From the NCBI GenBank assembly GCA_964017145.1, contig OZ024844.1, forward strand, positions 3,162,001 to 3,226,000: DNA of 64,000 bases. Direction: 5' to 3'. Origin of the DNA: Agrocybe praecox. Taxonomy: Eukaryota > Basidiomycota > Agaricomycetes > Agaricales > Agrocybaceae. Shown in pieces: positions 38,601-50,993 of the stretch (the first letter of the stretch is position 1; each line of letters begins with the position of its first letter). The notes beneath the pieces are model-generated. The model was given only the letters and a program-made list of their open reading frames with translations, was not told where the DNA came from and did no database searches. A program made the position numbers and the translations under genes.

Positions 38601-41150
38601 GAATACGAAACCCATATCGGCAGCAGCCTGAACCAGGGCAGCTTCATCTGGACTTTGTGCTTTGTACTCCATCTTCCCAGTATCCGGATCGATGCTCGTT
38701 AATACAGTATGACACAGAGCCAGGACCGAAAAGAACCCATTCAGGTGTCGGGCATGTGCAGCACCCGATGTGTCCAGATCTTCATGGATCGACGACATAA
38801 GGTCGCGACCTAGCTCTGCGTCACGGAAATGATGAATAACCTTCGGAGGACGAGTGGTGGCGCTCGTAGATGCAGCTGGATCGACATTCTGCTCGACCGA
38901 GTTAGATGACTTTTCGTCGCCTTTTTGTCCACTTGCAACTCGTGTGTTGCTCGAGGCTGAAGAGCGAAACTCTTTCAATGGAATGCCGGAGCCAACAGCT
39001 TTGATCGGTTCGGTAGGCTTCTCCGTTTCTTGATCCTCCGTTGTTTCGTTATCTCCGTTGTACACTTTGCCGCCTATTGAACATTTTCTGAACACCATAG
39101 AGTTCTATGTCAGAGAAAAATAAGTTAACAGCCAGTAGGTCTTGTCAGAAAATATCGAACCTGGGTCAACGTGCCGGTCTTATCTGAAAAGATGTACTCG
39201 ATTTGCCCCAAGTCATCGGATAGATTCCAACTGCGGGCCAATGTAGGCTGTCCATTGTGGACCATATGACTATCGAAGTAAATGAAAGCAGCTTGACAAG
39301 TCCGCACGAACTCGATTGAGATGTATAAGGAGATTGGTACAATGTTTTGGAAGCTAGAAAACAATTAGGACAATGTGCGTGAGTTTGCATAACGGCTCGA
39401 ACGAAAAAAAAAAAAAAGTAACATACGTTATGAGGGCAAAGGCGAAGGTAACAAGACCATTGATTGAGGGATTATCACCGGGTCGATTGGCGTAAAATAA
39501 CCAAGGGGCATCTGCAGGCTGGTCACGATGTTCAAGAACGGAATCGACAATACCACAAGCAATAGCCATCAAAGCCAAAAGAGTGAGATTGATGAATCTA
39601 AACGCAGTCTGTCTTTAGTAATAGATATCGAAGTCAAAAGGGTAACACGTACACTTGAGGATTCATCTGTCTTTCCACTTTGCCCATCTTGCTAGGTGTT
39701 CCTCCAGAGTTCATGACGATCCTTGTATCCTCGCCCGTGAACATAACCATACCAATGACCCATTTTGTATTCCTCAACACGGTCCCTCGAAGCAACACCG
39801 TTTGCATGTCGGCTGGGAATGTTTCCTCGCCTACTTTCACAGCTGCGTCGAGCTTGTACATATTTACGTCGGGTCGATCACATTCCAGACGGAATGCATT
39901 ATGCGCTGATGCACACTGGCCAGCAGTCCGAAGATGAGATAGCGCAGGGACAGCATTCCGAGACTTGAGATTTGTCTCGCCATCCAGATTCTTGGTCTCG
40001 ACAAACGCAACATTCTCCTCTTCCGAAGTCGAACAAATGAGGATATCCGCAGGTAGAGGCTCATTATCGAGTATCCTGACAAAATCTCCTACAGCAAGGT
40101 CCTCCCAAGCCTTCTTCACCCAATGAGGCCTATTATGGTCCACTTCGATCCGAGTGTCAGGCTTTGAAGAATGTGAATGGTGGCGGGTCAGAATAGCTGG
40201 CAAATGATGATGCTCCTCGACTGGATCATCGTACTCGATATCCGCCGAAGGCATATCTTCCGCCAGTGCGGTTGTAGTGACGCCCGCAATCTCTTCGCCG
40301 CCTGACGTCCTCTTCACTTTCTTCACGCTCCGGCCATATGTGCGCATTACCCCGCGAACAAACGTCCGACTTTTCCGCTGCATCACGTTTGGGTTTACCC
40401 AATCGCCTCCGCCAAGCACCTGTACCTTGGTGTTGTTCACCCTGCTGTCAGACTGGTGCCTTTTGATATCTTCGTATCCATCTTTGAGAGCAGTGATTCC
40501 GAGAACGATGAGAAGAGGAAGGATGACGAGACCTGGGGAGATCGTTGAAAATTTCTGGAAAAATTGGAGGATGGCGATCCCTAGGAAGAATCTGCAATTT
40601 ATATCAGCATTAAGGCCAAGAGGAAGCACAAAGTTTGAGTTGATGAAACATATTTATAACTCGCCGCTCCGGACCCCGTCATCGACGTCAAATCCAGTTA
40701 ACCAAACCCCACTGCCCGCACACATACTTGTATACTGCTGTGCAGATACGCCACCGGGCCAAAGTACGTGTCAAACGCTAGCAATGGTCCATAACCTCCC
40801 ATGCATAGTGTCGGCTCCTCGTGCGAGCGTGACGAAGGTTTGGAGTTCTACTAAAAACAAACGCTGAACGGTACTCACATATTCGCAATACGCCTAAACT
40901 GTTCCAGCAAATTTCGAGGAATGAAGGTGATCAGGGTATATTTTGAAGTGATGACCTGGTTCGTAGCATAGACATGCTCGGGTTTGACTCTCCCTCGGTG
41001 GTCGTGATAGTCGTCGGGAAGGTTCTCGTTGATGAATATCGTTCTCTGTGGTCCAGGTTCCTTCTTCCTACTAAAAAGGTCCTCGACCTTGAATGCGGTG
41101 AACTTTGCATAGTATTGCGCGATGCGAGATTGCTGGTTTGCCGGGGCCAT
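35669..41150 (-). CDS. P4-type phospholipid flippase (Dnf1/2-like)
   Basis: P4-ATPase that moves aminophospholipids or lysolipids to the cytosolic leaflet, normally with a Cdc50 partner, at the plasma membrane or trans-Golgi. Well over ten exons on the minus strand. The start reads [17 protein letters not shown], then [20 protein letters not shown]. The first intron is long for this locus (40592-40878, 287 nt) and joins RIAN to [12 protein letters not shown]. Motifs in order: [32 protein letters not shown], membrane segment 4 with VPISLYIS, and the phosphorylation site [11 protein letters not shown] (about 39175-39200). Then come [37 protein letters not shown] and the hinge [11 protein letters not shown]. 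The C-terminal membrane block ends [20 protein letters not shown], followed by a Ser/Arg-rich tail. [20 protein letters not shown] resembles Dnf1/2 more than Neo1. Confidence 0.92.
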
Positions 41151-41867
41151 GATGTGTCAAAGATGTTTGTTGTATATCGAAAATGAAAATGAGCAGCAAA
41201 ATGTCGTTAAATGTCGTCGCAGGAGAATACTATCCTCACTCCGGCATACCGTGGAGCAGAGGAAGAGGCAGGAGATAAATTATTCGTGGATTCGGTAAGG
41301 TCACGGTTAAGGAGAAACCAGCTAAGTTTGGCCCAAATGTGTGATGGGACTTGTGTCAGCGACTCAGTGACAATGGACCATGACTCAGCTCGCTGACATC
41401 ACCCTTGTATCCACACCTAAAAATCACAAAAACAAAAATATTTACATCTCCTATATAGTATATTTTCCAGTGGAACAAAAATTCCTTGATGAATTACTGT
41501 ATGGGTCTTGGTTGTAAATTACCACACAGAAAAACACATAGTTTTGTCAGGACTTTAGCCGGGACTTTCTCGTCCGCCCGAACTTCACGGCGGCGCTTTA
41601 CTCCAGAAATGCTTAGCATATGTCCAAGAGAATGTATAGTAAAAGGTATCATAAAAACACAATATAGGGGATCAAGGATCAATCAAACTACGAACTTTCG
41701 CAGATAACTCCACATGAAAGAAAAATGAAAACAAGGAGCTAAAGAGGGACTATCAGGTAGGAGAGCTCGCTAACAAAGGGTATAGGTATCGTATTTTTGG
41801 AATAGCTCGCGTCCATCCAGTCCATCACAAACCAGTGCCGCACATCCAAGAAAAGTATGACAATCAA
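41151..41867. promoter_or_regulatory. Flippase promoter and septin 3' flank
   Basis: This spacer lies between two minus-strand genes. No open frame with a motif is seen. Confidence 0.5.
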
Positions 41868-43409
41868 TTACTGCTGAGTCGCTGCGGGACGTTGATTGAC
41901 ACCTTCCTTGAGTGCGAGAAGCTGTTTCGAGCGGAACGCCTCGTAGTGGATTTGGGCGGTTGTTTCGATCAAATCTTGCAAGTGTGTCCTGGAATAGGAA
42001 TCGTTAATACCAAAACCAGATTTCCACCAGCACGAAAGGAAAGACAAACCTTGTAAGGAAGTTGCGTAAGTGAACAAACTCGCAGTGGTTAGCATCCTCG
42101 ACATTCACGACACCCCAACGGTTCTTGCGGCCCCGGACGGTCTTGCCATCGATAATGACGTTACTCTCAGACCCAACAACTGCGAAAGGAATGATGTTCT
42201 GTTTAAATTATTTGTCAGTCTCCATATCAATGTGCAAACGTGAATTAACAAACTCTGATGGTTTCGTTAAGTTGAACTTCCTCCTCATCATCTTCATCGG
42301 TATCGAAAGGATAGAGACGAATGTTGTTGTAAACTAGCTCTTCCCTGATCTATTGCAACATAAACTTTCAGAAGCCCCTATAGGATATCAAATATAATTC
42401 GGGCATACCTTGGCCTTGAACCTTTCCCGCTCTTCGAAAGTCAAGCTGTCACTCTTGGCGATAACTGGCACAACATTGACGACTTCGCTCAATTTCTTCA
42501 TAACAATGACATCAATTGGCCTGAGAGCATGGCCGGTGGGGTTGATGAAGTATAGGCAGCAGTGAATACGGGTGTCCTGAATGTATCGGTCACGCATGGC
42601 GGTCAACTCTTTGCGGAGGTAAGCGCTGTGCTGATCCTTGATGTACTTGATGATAGGGTCCCAGCTATATTGTTATTGTAAGTAGGAGTCGATAGGGTCA
42701 AATAGTTAGGGCGACGCACCATCCTTCGTTGTTAACTTGGTCTCCGTATCCAGGGGTGTCGACGATGTTCAACCTCAATTTAACACCATTTTCGACAATG
42801 ACTAGAATTATAAGCAATTATGAGTCGCGGGATCCCAGCGAACGTAAAAATTCCAGGCGTCAGAATATGTAGCTAATCAGAAAGGTAACGCTTGGAACAC
42901 GTAACAGAAGCACAAAATGGAGTGCTGCCATGGAATATTTTGCCCGGACGTCTCTGTGCAGTGGCCAGAATTGGAAACATACTCACCATGGGACACTGCT
43001 TGAATGTCTGTTGTCTGCCTCACAACCTCATCCGCTGAAAAACGTCCCTTCGAGTCGATGAGGTGGGAAGCGAAAATGGTGTTAATGAGGGTTGATTTGC
43101 CCAAGCCAGTTTGTCCTACAAGTCGAGGATAGGAAGAGAAATCAGTAATAAGCCTCATAAAGCACCTTCTCGACTTCAAGGCGAATCCCCAAAGGGGGTT
43201 CATGCACCAACAACACTGTTGCCGTGTATATTTGTAGTCCGCGTCCAAGCGTGTAGCTGTTGCTATTCCGCGTCACTGCTAACAAAGAGCATAGACTTAC
43301 CAACAACAATAACGTTGAACTGGAAACCACGCTTCAAAAGTTTGTGTTCAATCTGCTGGGTGATGCTGTCGAAACCAACATAGGTCTGCGCGCGGATTTC
43401 TTCTGACAT
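41868..43409 (-). CDS. CDC10: Septin, Cdc10-type
   Basis: GTP-binding filament protein of septa, bud/hyphal necks and clamp connections. The start [20 protein letters not shown] leads over introns to [10 protein letters not shown] and the P-loop [15 protein letters not shown]. The G3 motif reads [16 protein letters not shown] (about 42730-42780) and G4 reads VIAKSDSLT. The septin-unique element is intact: [20 protein letters not shown]. The C-terminus stops soon after [17 protein letters not shown] and has no coiled coil, which is the mark of Cdc10 (group 1) septins as opposed to Cdc3, 11 and 12. At least six introns, including one that splits the P-loop from the N-terminal strand. Confidence 0.88.
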
Positions 43410-44219
43410 TTTGGACGAGTTATTCGAGAGAAATTAGGGTACCTATTATGAAGGCGAGAAGTGTCAGTTAACGCCTACGTTTCCTAGAGAAAATGGGACG
43501 AGGTCAAAGGCAACCGTGTTCGTGGCAAGGGGCTCCTAGATTCCATAGTGGTTTCCAGGTTACCGACAACAGACACGCAGAGTACCTAGACTAATACGGC
43601 GTGCATCTACTTACCAGAACGGTCGAGAGACGTCAAGGACAGTGGCGAAGATGGTTAGGGGAGTCGTATAGACAAGCGACACGACTTTTTACAGTCGAAC
43701 GAGGCACTGACTTCAAATTTGGCTAGGGGTTCAATGGCAAATAGCAATAAACATCCGCTTGTGGCAAGCATCGGACTTCTCTCCGCGCCTGTCCAACTCA
43801 AAAGGCTCCTTGATATCACTTATGCTACCAAGTCCCTTCTAGTTCAGAACAATATTCGCTTCGGGTTCAACTGACAGAAATACTTTCTTCTCAGAATATG
43901 GTTTGATTTGCTCTCTGGAGGATGGAAAACTGCGATGAAGAATGAATTATCTGTATATTGGAGATCTATGAAATCATCAACATCCCATATACATCATCCA
44001 ATCCCAGAAAAATCCCATCCCTTCTCCTGATCTTTTCTAAATTGTGGCGTTGTACATTGTCTTGATGATTTATTTCTTCCCAGCATCTATTCGTCCATAT
44101 TCACTTCCCACCTCAACCCACGTTTAAGCGCGATTTATAGCTCAGTTCCCAACCTAGAATGAGCCAGAAAGAAACGGCAAGAAAGTAGTGATTCAGCACA
44201 ATTTATTCCAATAAAAACA
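43410..44219. promoter_or_regulatory. Septin promoter and AHA1 3' flank
   Basis: No gene is seen. The sequence is unremarkable, with T-rich patches near 43900-44100. Confidence 0.5.
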
Positions 44220-45782
44220 TTACTTGGAAGAAGAGACAGGGGGTGCGGGAATACCAGACGACGACAGAAGGGGTATAGCAAATGCAGCTGCAAGTACCAG
44301 GGTGGCTATGGCCACGACTGGGAAATAGGAAAACGTAGATTTTTGTTCTTTGTCGCCTTGAATTTTGGATGGGGCCAATTTCGATTGTTTTTGCATATAG
44401 GAAGAGGAATAGACAGGGGCAGATGGAATAAGATGAACATACCCTATAGACTTGAATCCATGGATGCTAAAAAACCTGTCAGCATGCTATTGGTGATGCG
44501 AAAAGAAATAGAGCTGACTAGTATCCTTCAATGTTACGTTTGATTTCCTCTTCTGAACCGAGAGGAACGCCAGCGAGCGAGAATGTAACTTTGGTTGACT
44601 CAGTGGATTGTTCAAGGGTGGTAGTGAGAGTAGCCTCATGCCCTACGGAGGTGGAGTACGTTAGGAAATGGACTTTGAAATTGATATATTTTTTATGAAA
44701 GTCCTACCAGATGGCCATGTTGGGCTTTGCAATGCCCATGTTTGCACGACCTCTTTCGCAGGAGTTAAAGAGACATATCTGCCCTTGACACCTCCACCGA
44801 AGAGAACGTATTCAGATCCCGGTTGGGCGTCAGACTAAGGAGGTGTTTAATGACGTTTTGCGTACGTTGTAGAATCAGCTTACTTTGGCAGGTGCACGAG
44901 TCCAAGCAGGGATCCGTTTCTCATCGGTCAAAAGGCTGAAGATATCATCCGCAGAAGCCCTGAAGTCGGCTTCAACCACTACACTGGTCGTGTTCACCTT
45001 AGCCTTCTCTTGCACCTTTGGTTTGGCTGCGGAAGACGAAGATGATGCAACTGAGATGGGCTGTGCAGAAGAAGCAGGGGTGGAATTGGGAGCAGGTGTG
45101 CCAGAACGACTGGGATCTGCACTGACAGTCAAATCTTTGCCGTGATGATCTATGATGGCGCTCGGGAAAGTAGCAAGCTTCTCTTCCAAAGCTTTGGGAA
45201 TGCGTGCCCGGGCCAATGCAAAGACGGCATTGACTTCTGGAGAAGCATCGGTTGTGAGTCTCCAGTTGTACTAGATCAAAAAAGCAGAAGTCAGAGATAT
45301 GAAATTGGGCGCGTGAACATTGTAACGCAAGCGCGTGCTTACCACAAAGTCGGAAAGCTTGTCGCAGATGACTTCATGAGATACCTCTGGAATGGTCAAG
45401 GTACCTTTCACTTCTGTGCCGTCACTAGCTGTACCCTGCCAATCCATAACAACTTTGCAATCAAAAATCGTGATGAGTCTGTGACGAAAAAATGTATCAT
45501 GATTCATGAGTACACATTTCAATGAGGCACAAATTAAATAAAGACGAAAACGCAGTATAGCTGCTAGATGTTAATCTTGAAGAGAATCGCTTACTTTGAC
45601 TTTCTTTGACCTAGTTCAATATCACCATCTACTTCCTTGACTTTGGAGATAGACACGACTTCTCCGTCATTGTCGCCGGTGACGGTGACGGTCAGCAGCT
45701 CGCGTTCGAACCATTCAGTACCCCAACGGGTGACATTCTTGTTCTTCCAGTGCCAGTTAGCAGTCGAGGGAGGTAAAGCCAT
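44220..45782 (-). CDS. AHA1: Activator of Hsp90 ATPase (AHA1) with C-terminal membrane segment
   Basis: Co-chaperone that binds the Hsp90 middle domain and speeds ATP hydrolysis. The N-terminal domain starts MALPPSTANWHWKNKNVTRW, close to the family NxNNWHW motif, and continues IELGQRKSKLITIFDCKVVM and EVKGTLTIPEVSHEV. A Ser/Thr/Ala-rich linker precedes the START-like AHSA1 domain (FRASADDIFSLLTDEKRIPA, EYVLFGGGVKGRYV, LQSPTWPSGHEATLTTT, EEEIKRNIEGYYIHGF). Soluble AHA1 proteins normally stop soon after this point. Here the frame continues after KSIG through a hydrophobic helix (PVVAIATLVLAAAFAIPLL) to SSSGIPAPPVSSSK and the stop at 44220. This gives a tail-anchor-like end. The hydrophobic exon is in frame whether the last 87 nt intron is spliced or read through. 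The exact final splice is inferred. Confidence 0.87.
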
Positions 45783-47721
45783 TGGTGAATAGTTAGTTGA
45801 GGATGTTGATCAAGTTGATGGAAGATAGTAAAGAGCGGACAGTCACAAAGAATAAATTATTTGTTTGCTTCCGTTTCCGTGCTTGCTTGTCCTCTTCTAT
45901 GATGTTCCAGCGTTTTCTCGTACTCTTACTACGGCTTCCACTTGTGACTTGCCTCCAGCTCGGAATCTACAACACTTTTTCTATACAAACCACAATCGGA
46001 AACGAATTGAATCGTGGTGCAATACTGCTGGGTTCCCCATCCAACCAAGGCCATATGTGTTTGCTGTCAGTAAAACCGAGCTTCACGCGCCGCTTTATGC
46101 CTCGTGTACGGCCTGTCCGATGGTGCAGGCCAGTACAATTCTTTCAAGACATACAGACTTTCAACTACTGCCTTTAAGTCTCCACAAAATCTATGTAAAC
46201 GCACCGCCTCGCGTAGTGTCCAATTGTTCAGATTCAAGGCCCGAGATCCCACCTTCATTTTCTACAATTTATCTCTTTTTGTTCTGTGGTGTCACACGAA
46301 ACCTACTTGGTCTTCTCGTCTTAGCACTTGGCCCGCCCTCGGATTTTGTAAAACGTGGTCGTTGAAGTTTTGACATATGTCCAGTAACGTTGAACCGTAA
46401 GTTCTCGTGTCAGATCTTTTCAACAAGTAAGCGCTTCTGACATTCAGGGTGTCTAGACCTTTTTTGAGGTGTCCCCGCCTTTGTATGAAATGCTTTATAA
46501 CAGTTAGAGAACCTATTCGGATCCCCTCTCATACCAATAATGACGAAGTTCGAACCTGAAGAAACGATCTACATACTTCACATGAAGTGGGATAATCGAA
46601 CGATTGTCATTTATCCTGTGGTTTAAATTTACTCTAAATCTCCACGCCGCAAGATACTTAGAAAAGGTAAGCTAAAGGCCGTGCTGCTCTTCACCTCCTT
46701 TGCGACAGTAGAAACGCGTTAGACTCGATCAGTTATGTTACGAATTCCTTGCTTTCTTCTTTATAAACGTATATATCATAAATTCTCTTTCAGACTCGGT
46801 CTTCTCCCTCCTTTGGGTGTCAAGAACAATTCCAAGCTATAATTTTTTAGACACCGGGCCCATTTGCCGACCATTGTTCGTCAAAAACGTCGTGGCTCAC
46901 CTGGGTTCGCTATGTATTTTTGATCTCCGTGGCACCTGCGGCAGCGACTATACCGTGGGGGAACTGCTTATTGGCTATAAAATTTATGGGCAATGTTAAC
47001 CTCTCTCTGGGCAAGGTGCTGCAAGGGTCTGCGAGGTGCGCAAGTTCCGCAAAATTTTATTATAGGGGATACTATCACAGACGCTCTGGATGACAACCGG
47101 AAAAGCCACCAATATTAGATCATCCCAACTTCTTCCAGGGGGAGATGTCTGGGTATGTCTGGGAATTTCTTCTCTTTTGTTCTTTCATCAATACGGTGCC
47201 TTTCCATTTCGCGAATCGTCACATCACACCGTTTTGACAACTAAGCAATAGACAGAATCTCCAAAAGTCGCCTACATGTTCTATTTTTGGAAAACGAATA
47301 ACGTCCCAGTCGGTGACCCGAATTTTGTCATAATCATAGTCAAACTCTATATTCTATCGAAAAGAACGAGGACATGCGAAACTATTTTTCTTGGGGAAGG
47401 CTTGCCTTGAACTAATGTTAGGTGTCCGATTTGGATGGCCCTTACCCCGATTTGTTACAACATGGCCCATGTACTCTTGGCCCTGGAAAAAGAGCAAATG
47501 GCGAAACACGGACATGATTTAGCTAATGAGCATGGTCCTTGAGTACGGGACATTTAAGAAGACTGATTTTCTCTCTAATTCCTTAGGAGAAAACCATCCC
47601 CCCTTCTCGCCATCCGAGAAAAAACAGGCGCGTCTTCTTCACTCTGGAATCTCCTTCTGCTCTCTTTCACGCGTCTTTCTTTTTCATGTAATTTCTCCCT
47701 CATACACCCTCAACGACGAAA
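45783..47721. promoter_or_regulatory. Long divergent spacer AHA1/terpene synthase
   Basis: Nearly 2 kb between divergent genes. Open frames inside (for example 45865-46365 plus) have no motif, signal or splice support. A CT-rich stretch (about 47630-47700) lies just before the terpene synthase start and may be its core promoter. Confidence 0.45.
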
Positions 47722-49224
47722 ATGATTGCCCCGACAATACCCCCTACAACGAACCCATTAACACGACCGACTTCTTTCGTTCTTCCTGACCTGGTCTCTC
47801 ATTGTAAATTCCCCCTCAGCTACAACAAACATGGCGACGAGATAGCAAGTCAATCTGTGAACTGGCTTGATTCCAACTGCCCAGACCTCAACCCCAAGCA
47901 GCGCAAGGCGCTTCGTGGTCTTCAGGCTGGCGAGCTCACAGCGTATTGCTATCACACCGCCTCCGCAGAACGACTGCGCGTTGTGTCCGATTTCATGAAC
48001 TATTTGTTCCACCTGTACGTTCCTGGATTATTGATTTAACAGAACATGCGGCTTATGCGTGTTTTCAATATTCTTTTTCATCTCTCAATCAATGATGCGA
48101 ATATGCCGTAGGGATAACATTAGCGACGGAATGATGACTCGTGAAACGGACGTGTTGGCGAATGTTGTCATGAACGCATTGTGGTTTAGCGATAGGTACC
48201 TGCCCGCTGAGGCATCTGGGAATAGAGGCGACGAGCTTAATCCTGGAAAGCTTGCCAGAGAGTGCGTCAATCTTTTTTTATTTTTGTTGATTGACACACT
48301 TCGGATTATTTATGCCGTCCCTTTTCTATATTGTTCTTCTTTTTCTATTTGGATTTTCTCAGCTTCTGGGCACGCTGCATCCCCGACTGTGGCGCAGGTG
48401 TACAAGAGCGGTTCAAAGAAACGCTTGAGCTCTTCTTCGAAGCCGTTAATGTGCAGACCAAGGCTCGCGATGAGGGGGTCATCCCTGATCTCGAGTCCTA
48501 TATTGATGTTCGAAGAGACACTTCAGGTATATTAATCTGTTCTTCGCTTATTTTGACACGACGCCTAAATCTCATTTCTGTCTATTAGGGTGCAAACCTT
48601 GCTGGGCGCTCATAGAGTAAGTTCGCCCATTTGGTATAGCGCGAAACGTGGCTCACTGTCGATTTTCGTTCATGAAGATATGCTCTCGGAATTGACCTTC
48701 CAGAATTCGTCGTCGAACACCCCATCATCCGCGCTCTCAACCAGGGAACAAACGATCTGGTGACATGGTCAAATGTGAGATTATTTGATAATATCCTGCA
48801 CTAGTTGGCGAGTTCATTAATTTTTTGTGGACAGGACATATTCTCGTACAACGTCGAACAATCTCGAAGCGACACGCACAACATGATTGTGATTCTCATG
48901 ACTTATCACGGCCTCAACTTGCAAGGAGCTGTTGATTATGTCGGCAATCTCTGCTCTCAGACTATCGACACGTTCATCGAAAACAAGACCAGCCTTCCCT
49001 CGTGGGGTCCGGATATTGACGATATGGTTGAACGCTACGTGCAAGGGCTCCAAGACTGGATTGTTGGGTAAATCTTTTCATTTCGCTTATTGCGGACCTT
49101 TTTTTGATTCGTTTTCTTGTGAAGTTCTTTGCACTGGAGCTTCCAGACTCACAGATACTTTGGTAAACACGGAATGGACATCAAAAAACATCGCATTGTC
49201 AAACTTTTGCCTTTGAATGTCTAA
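47722..49224 (+). CDS. Sesquiterpene synthase (class I terpene cyclase)
   Basis: Cyclises farnesyl diphosphate to a sesquiterpene; the product cannot be told from sequence. Seven exons: 47722-48014, 48112-48261, 48363-48526, 48589-48616, 48678-48774, 48835-49067 and 49125-49224, giving 354 aa, the usual size for Agaricomycete Cop/Omp enzymes. The Asp-rich motif reads FHLDNISDGM (D-N-x-x-D) and spans the first intron. A conserved RRDTSG and GCKPCWALIEYALG follow. The Mg-binding NSE triad is SNDIFSYNVEQSRSDTHN, with all three ligands (N, S, E) kept. The C-terminal Arg-Tyr pair is present in WSFQTHRYFG. No P450, oxidase, transporter or regulator sits beside it. It lies between AHA1 and a mitochondrial membrane protein gene. 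Confidence 0.93.
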
Positions 49225-49530
49225 CACAGCGAGTGCCACTGTACGGATTTCTATTTTTTAAATATTTACACAAACCTTGCAACACCCATTTTTTCTCCGG
49301 ACTATGGTATGGAAGACATTTATCCAAATTTCCGTATATTATACTACCCGACCCTCTATCTACTAGTATTTTGTATATTTTGCCAGATGACATTGACAAG
49401 TTTATTAGTCGTATGACGAAATCATATTTTGCCACTACAGTCTAAAATCCAATGACGTCATGCGGGTCTCACTCCTCAGCGTGCTCCCCTATAATGGCCC
49501 CTGGCCCAGACTGCAACTTGAATAGCAACC
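49225..49530. other. Short intergenic spacer
   Basis: It holds the 3' flank of the terpene synthase and the promoter of the DUF3429 gene. Nothing else is seen. Confidence 0.5.
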
Positions 49531-50871
49531 ATGAACTCTCTTTTCAGACCCATACTGCGCTCGGTCGCCGTCAAGAATCTTCCTCTCGCGTACCGCCGCC
49601 CACCTCCACCCATTTTACGAAGGCCTCGTGTGAATACTCGCCTTGTAGGGCCCACTTCAGCATTGCTTCACGCACGGTTTGTTGCGAGTAGCGTTTCAGG
49701 ACGTCCAGGAAGCCAGAGTTTAGAGCACGCTGCAACGAACGTAAAAGAAGAACTTGGGAACTCTGCAAGTGATCTCGCTAAGGTCATCGCAGGAGCAAAC
49801 GTCACTGTCGATGCCGTCACTGATTCAAGCGCAGAGTCGTTTGTGAGTATTTTTTTCAAGGAAACGGCGATATATCTTAATGATGCCCCAATGCGGTGCT
49901 CGCTAGGTTGGAATCACGTCGAAAATTGCGCATGAAGTTCCTCAGCCCATTTTGGTACTAGGCTTGGCAGGTACTATGTGTGGCGTCGTTGTCATATTAT
50001 GTTCGCACGCTCAACAATAAAATGTTGGCAGGCGGTATTCCCTATGTTGTAGCCTCGGCAACAACTGTTTATCTTGCCCATGAAGCATCACTCGCCGCAG
50101 CTGGTACAGCTATAGGGATTGACCCAGGAGTGGCTTTAACTGTGCTTGATCAAGCACTCAATCTACAGGTTACATATGGTGCTGTAATGCTCTCTTTCTT
50201 GGGTTAGTTCGATTTCGTCTTTTGAAAAACTTAATCATCGTATTTAAAGTAAAATGGAAATGCTTCTTAGGAGCCTTGCATTGGGGAATGGAATTTGCGG
50301 GATATGGAGGACACAAAGGCTTTCCCAGATTATTCCTTGGCGTAGCCCCCATGCTCGTCGCATGGCCGACTCTTGGGATGCAGCCTATGATGGCTCTCGT
50401 TGTCCAGTGGGTAGGATTTACTGGGCTATGGTATGCTGACTCTAAAGCGACCACGGCGGGATGGAGTATGTTATGATTCATTACATCGTGCATAGCAATT
50501 CCACCACTGACGTGTGTGTACTTATTCTAGCACCCAAATGGTACTCCCAGTACCGCTTTTATCTCTCAATTCTGGTTGGAACTTGGTGTGTTTTATGCCT
50601 ATATATATTTACCCATTAATTTCACTCACCGCACCGTCCGAACAGCATCATTGGTTCGCTTGCTGGAACTTCCTTCTTCGGCCCTGTTGCTGGTCATGGA
50701 TTCATCACTCGTGACCTCGAGGACATCCGAGAAGAAAGGCGAAAGAACATGCCTTTAATGCACGGCATAATCCAAGGAAATATCGAAGCCGTCCCAGCGT
50801 CCGATGACGAAGATCACTTCACTCGCATCCATAAACGCGATATCAAGAAAGAAGGCGAACAGAAGGCGTAA
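49531..50871 (+). CDS. DUF3429 (TMEM69-like) mitochondrial membrane protein
   Basis: The N-terminus MNSLFRPILRSVAVKNLPLA and the following Arg/Pro-rich stretch look like a mitochondrial presequence. The conserved DUF3429 block begins PQPILVLGLAGGIPYVVASA, split by an intron with the acceptor before GGIPY. It goes on LNLQVTYGAVMLSFLGALHW, GMEFAGYGGHKGFPRLFLGV and WYADSKATTAGWTPKWYSQY. About five hydrophobic helices can be seen. The tail is hydrophilic (DLEDIREERRKNMPL, GEQKA). The family has no assigned activity. Three or more introns lie at 49850-50580. Confidence 0.85.
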
Positions 50872-50993
50872 ATGATAAACTATTCAATATAAAACAACTT
50901 TTTCGAATTCCTTGCAATTGTAATTTGTATTTTTATGTGGAGTTACATTTCCATGACTGTATATCCCGTCGGATGCATACCTGTGTTTTAATT

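Noticed and set aside
45865..46365. 166-codon plus-strand open frame in the AHA1/terpene synthase spacer
   Set aside because: No recognisable domain, no signal peptide, unlike codon use and no continuation by splicing. It overlaps equally long frames on both strands.
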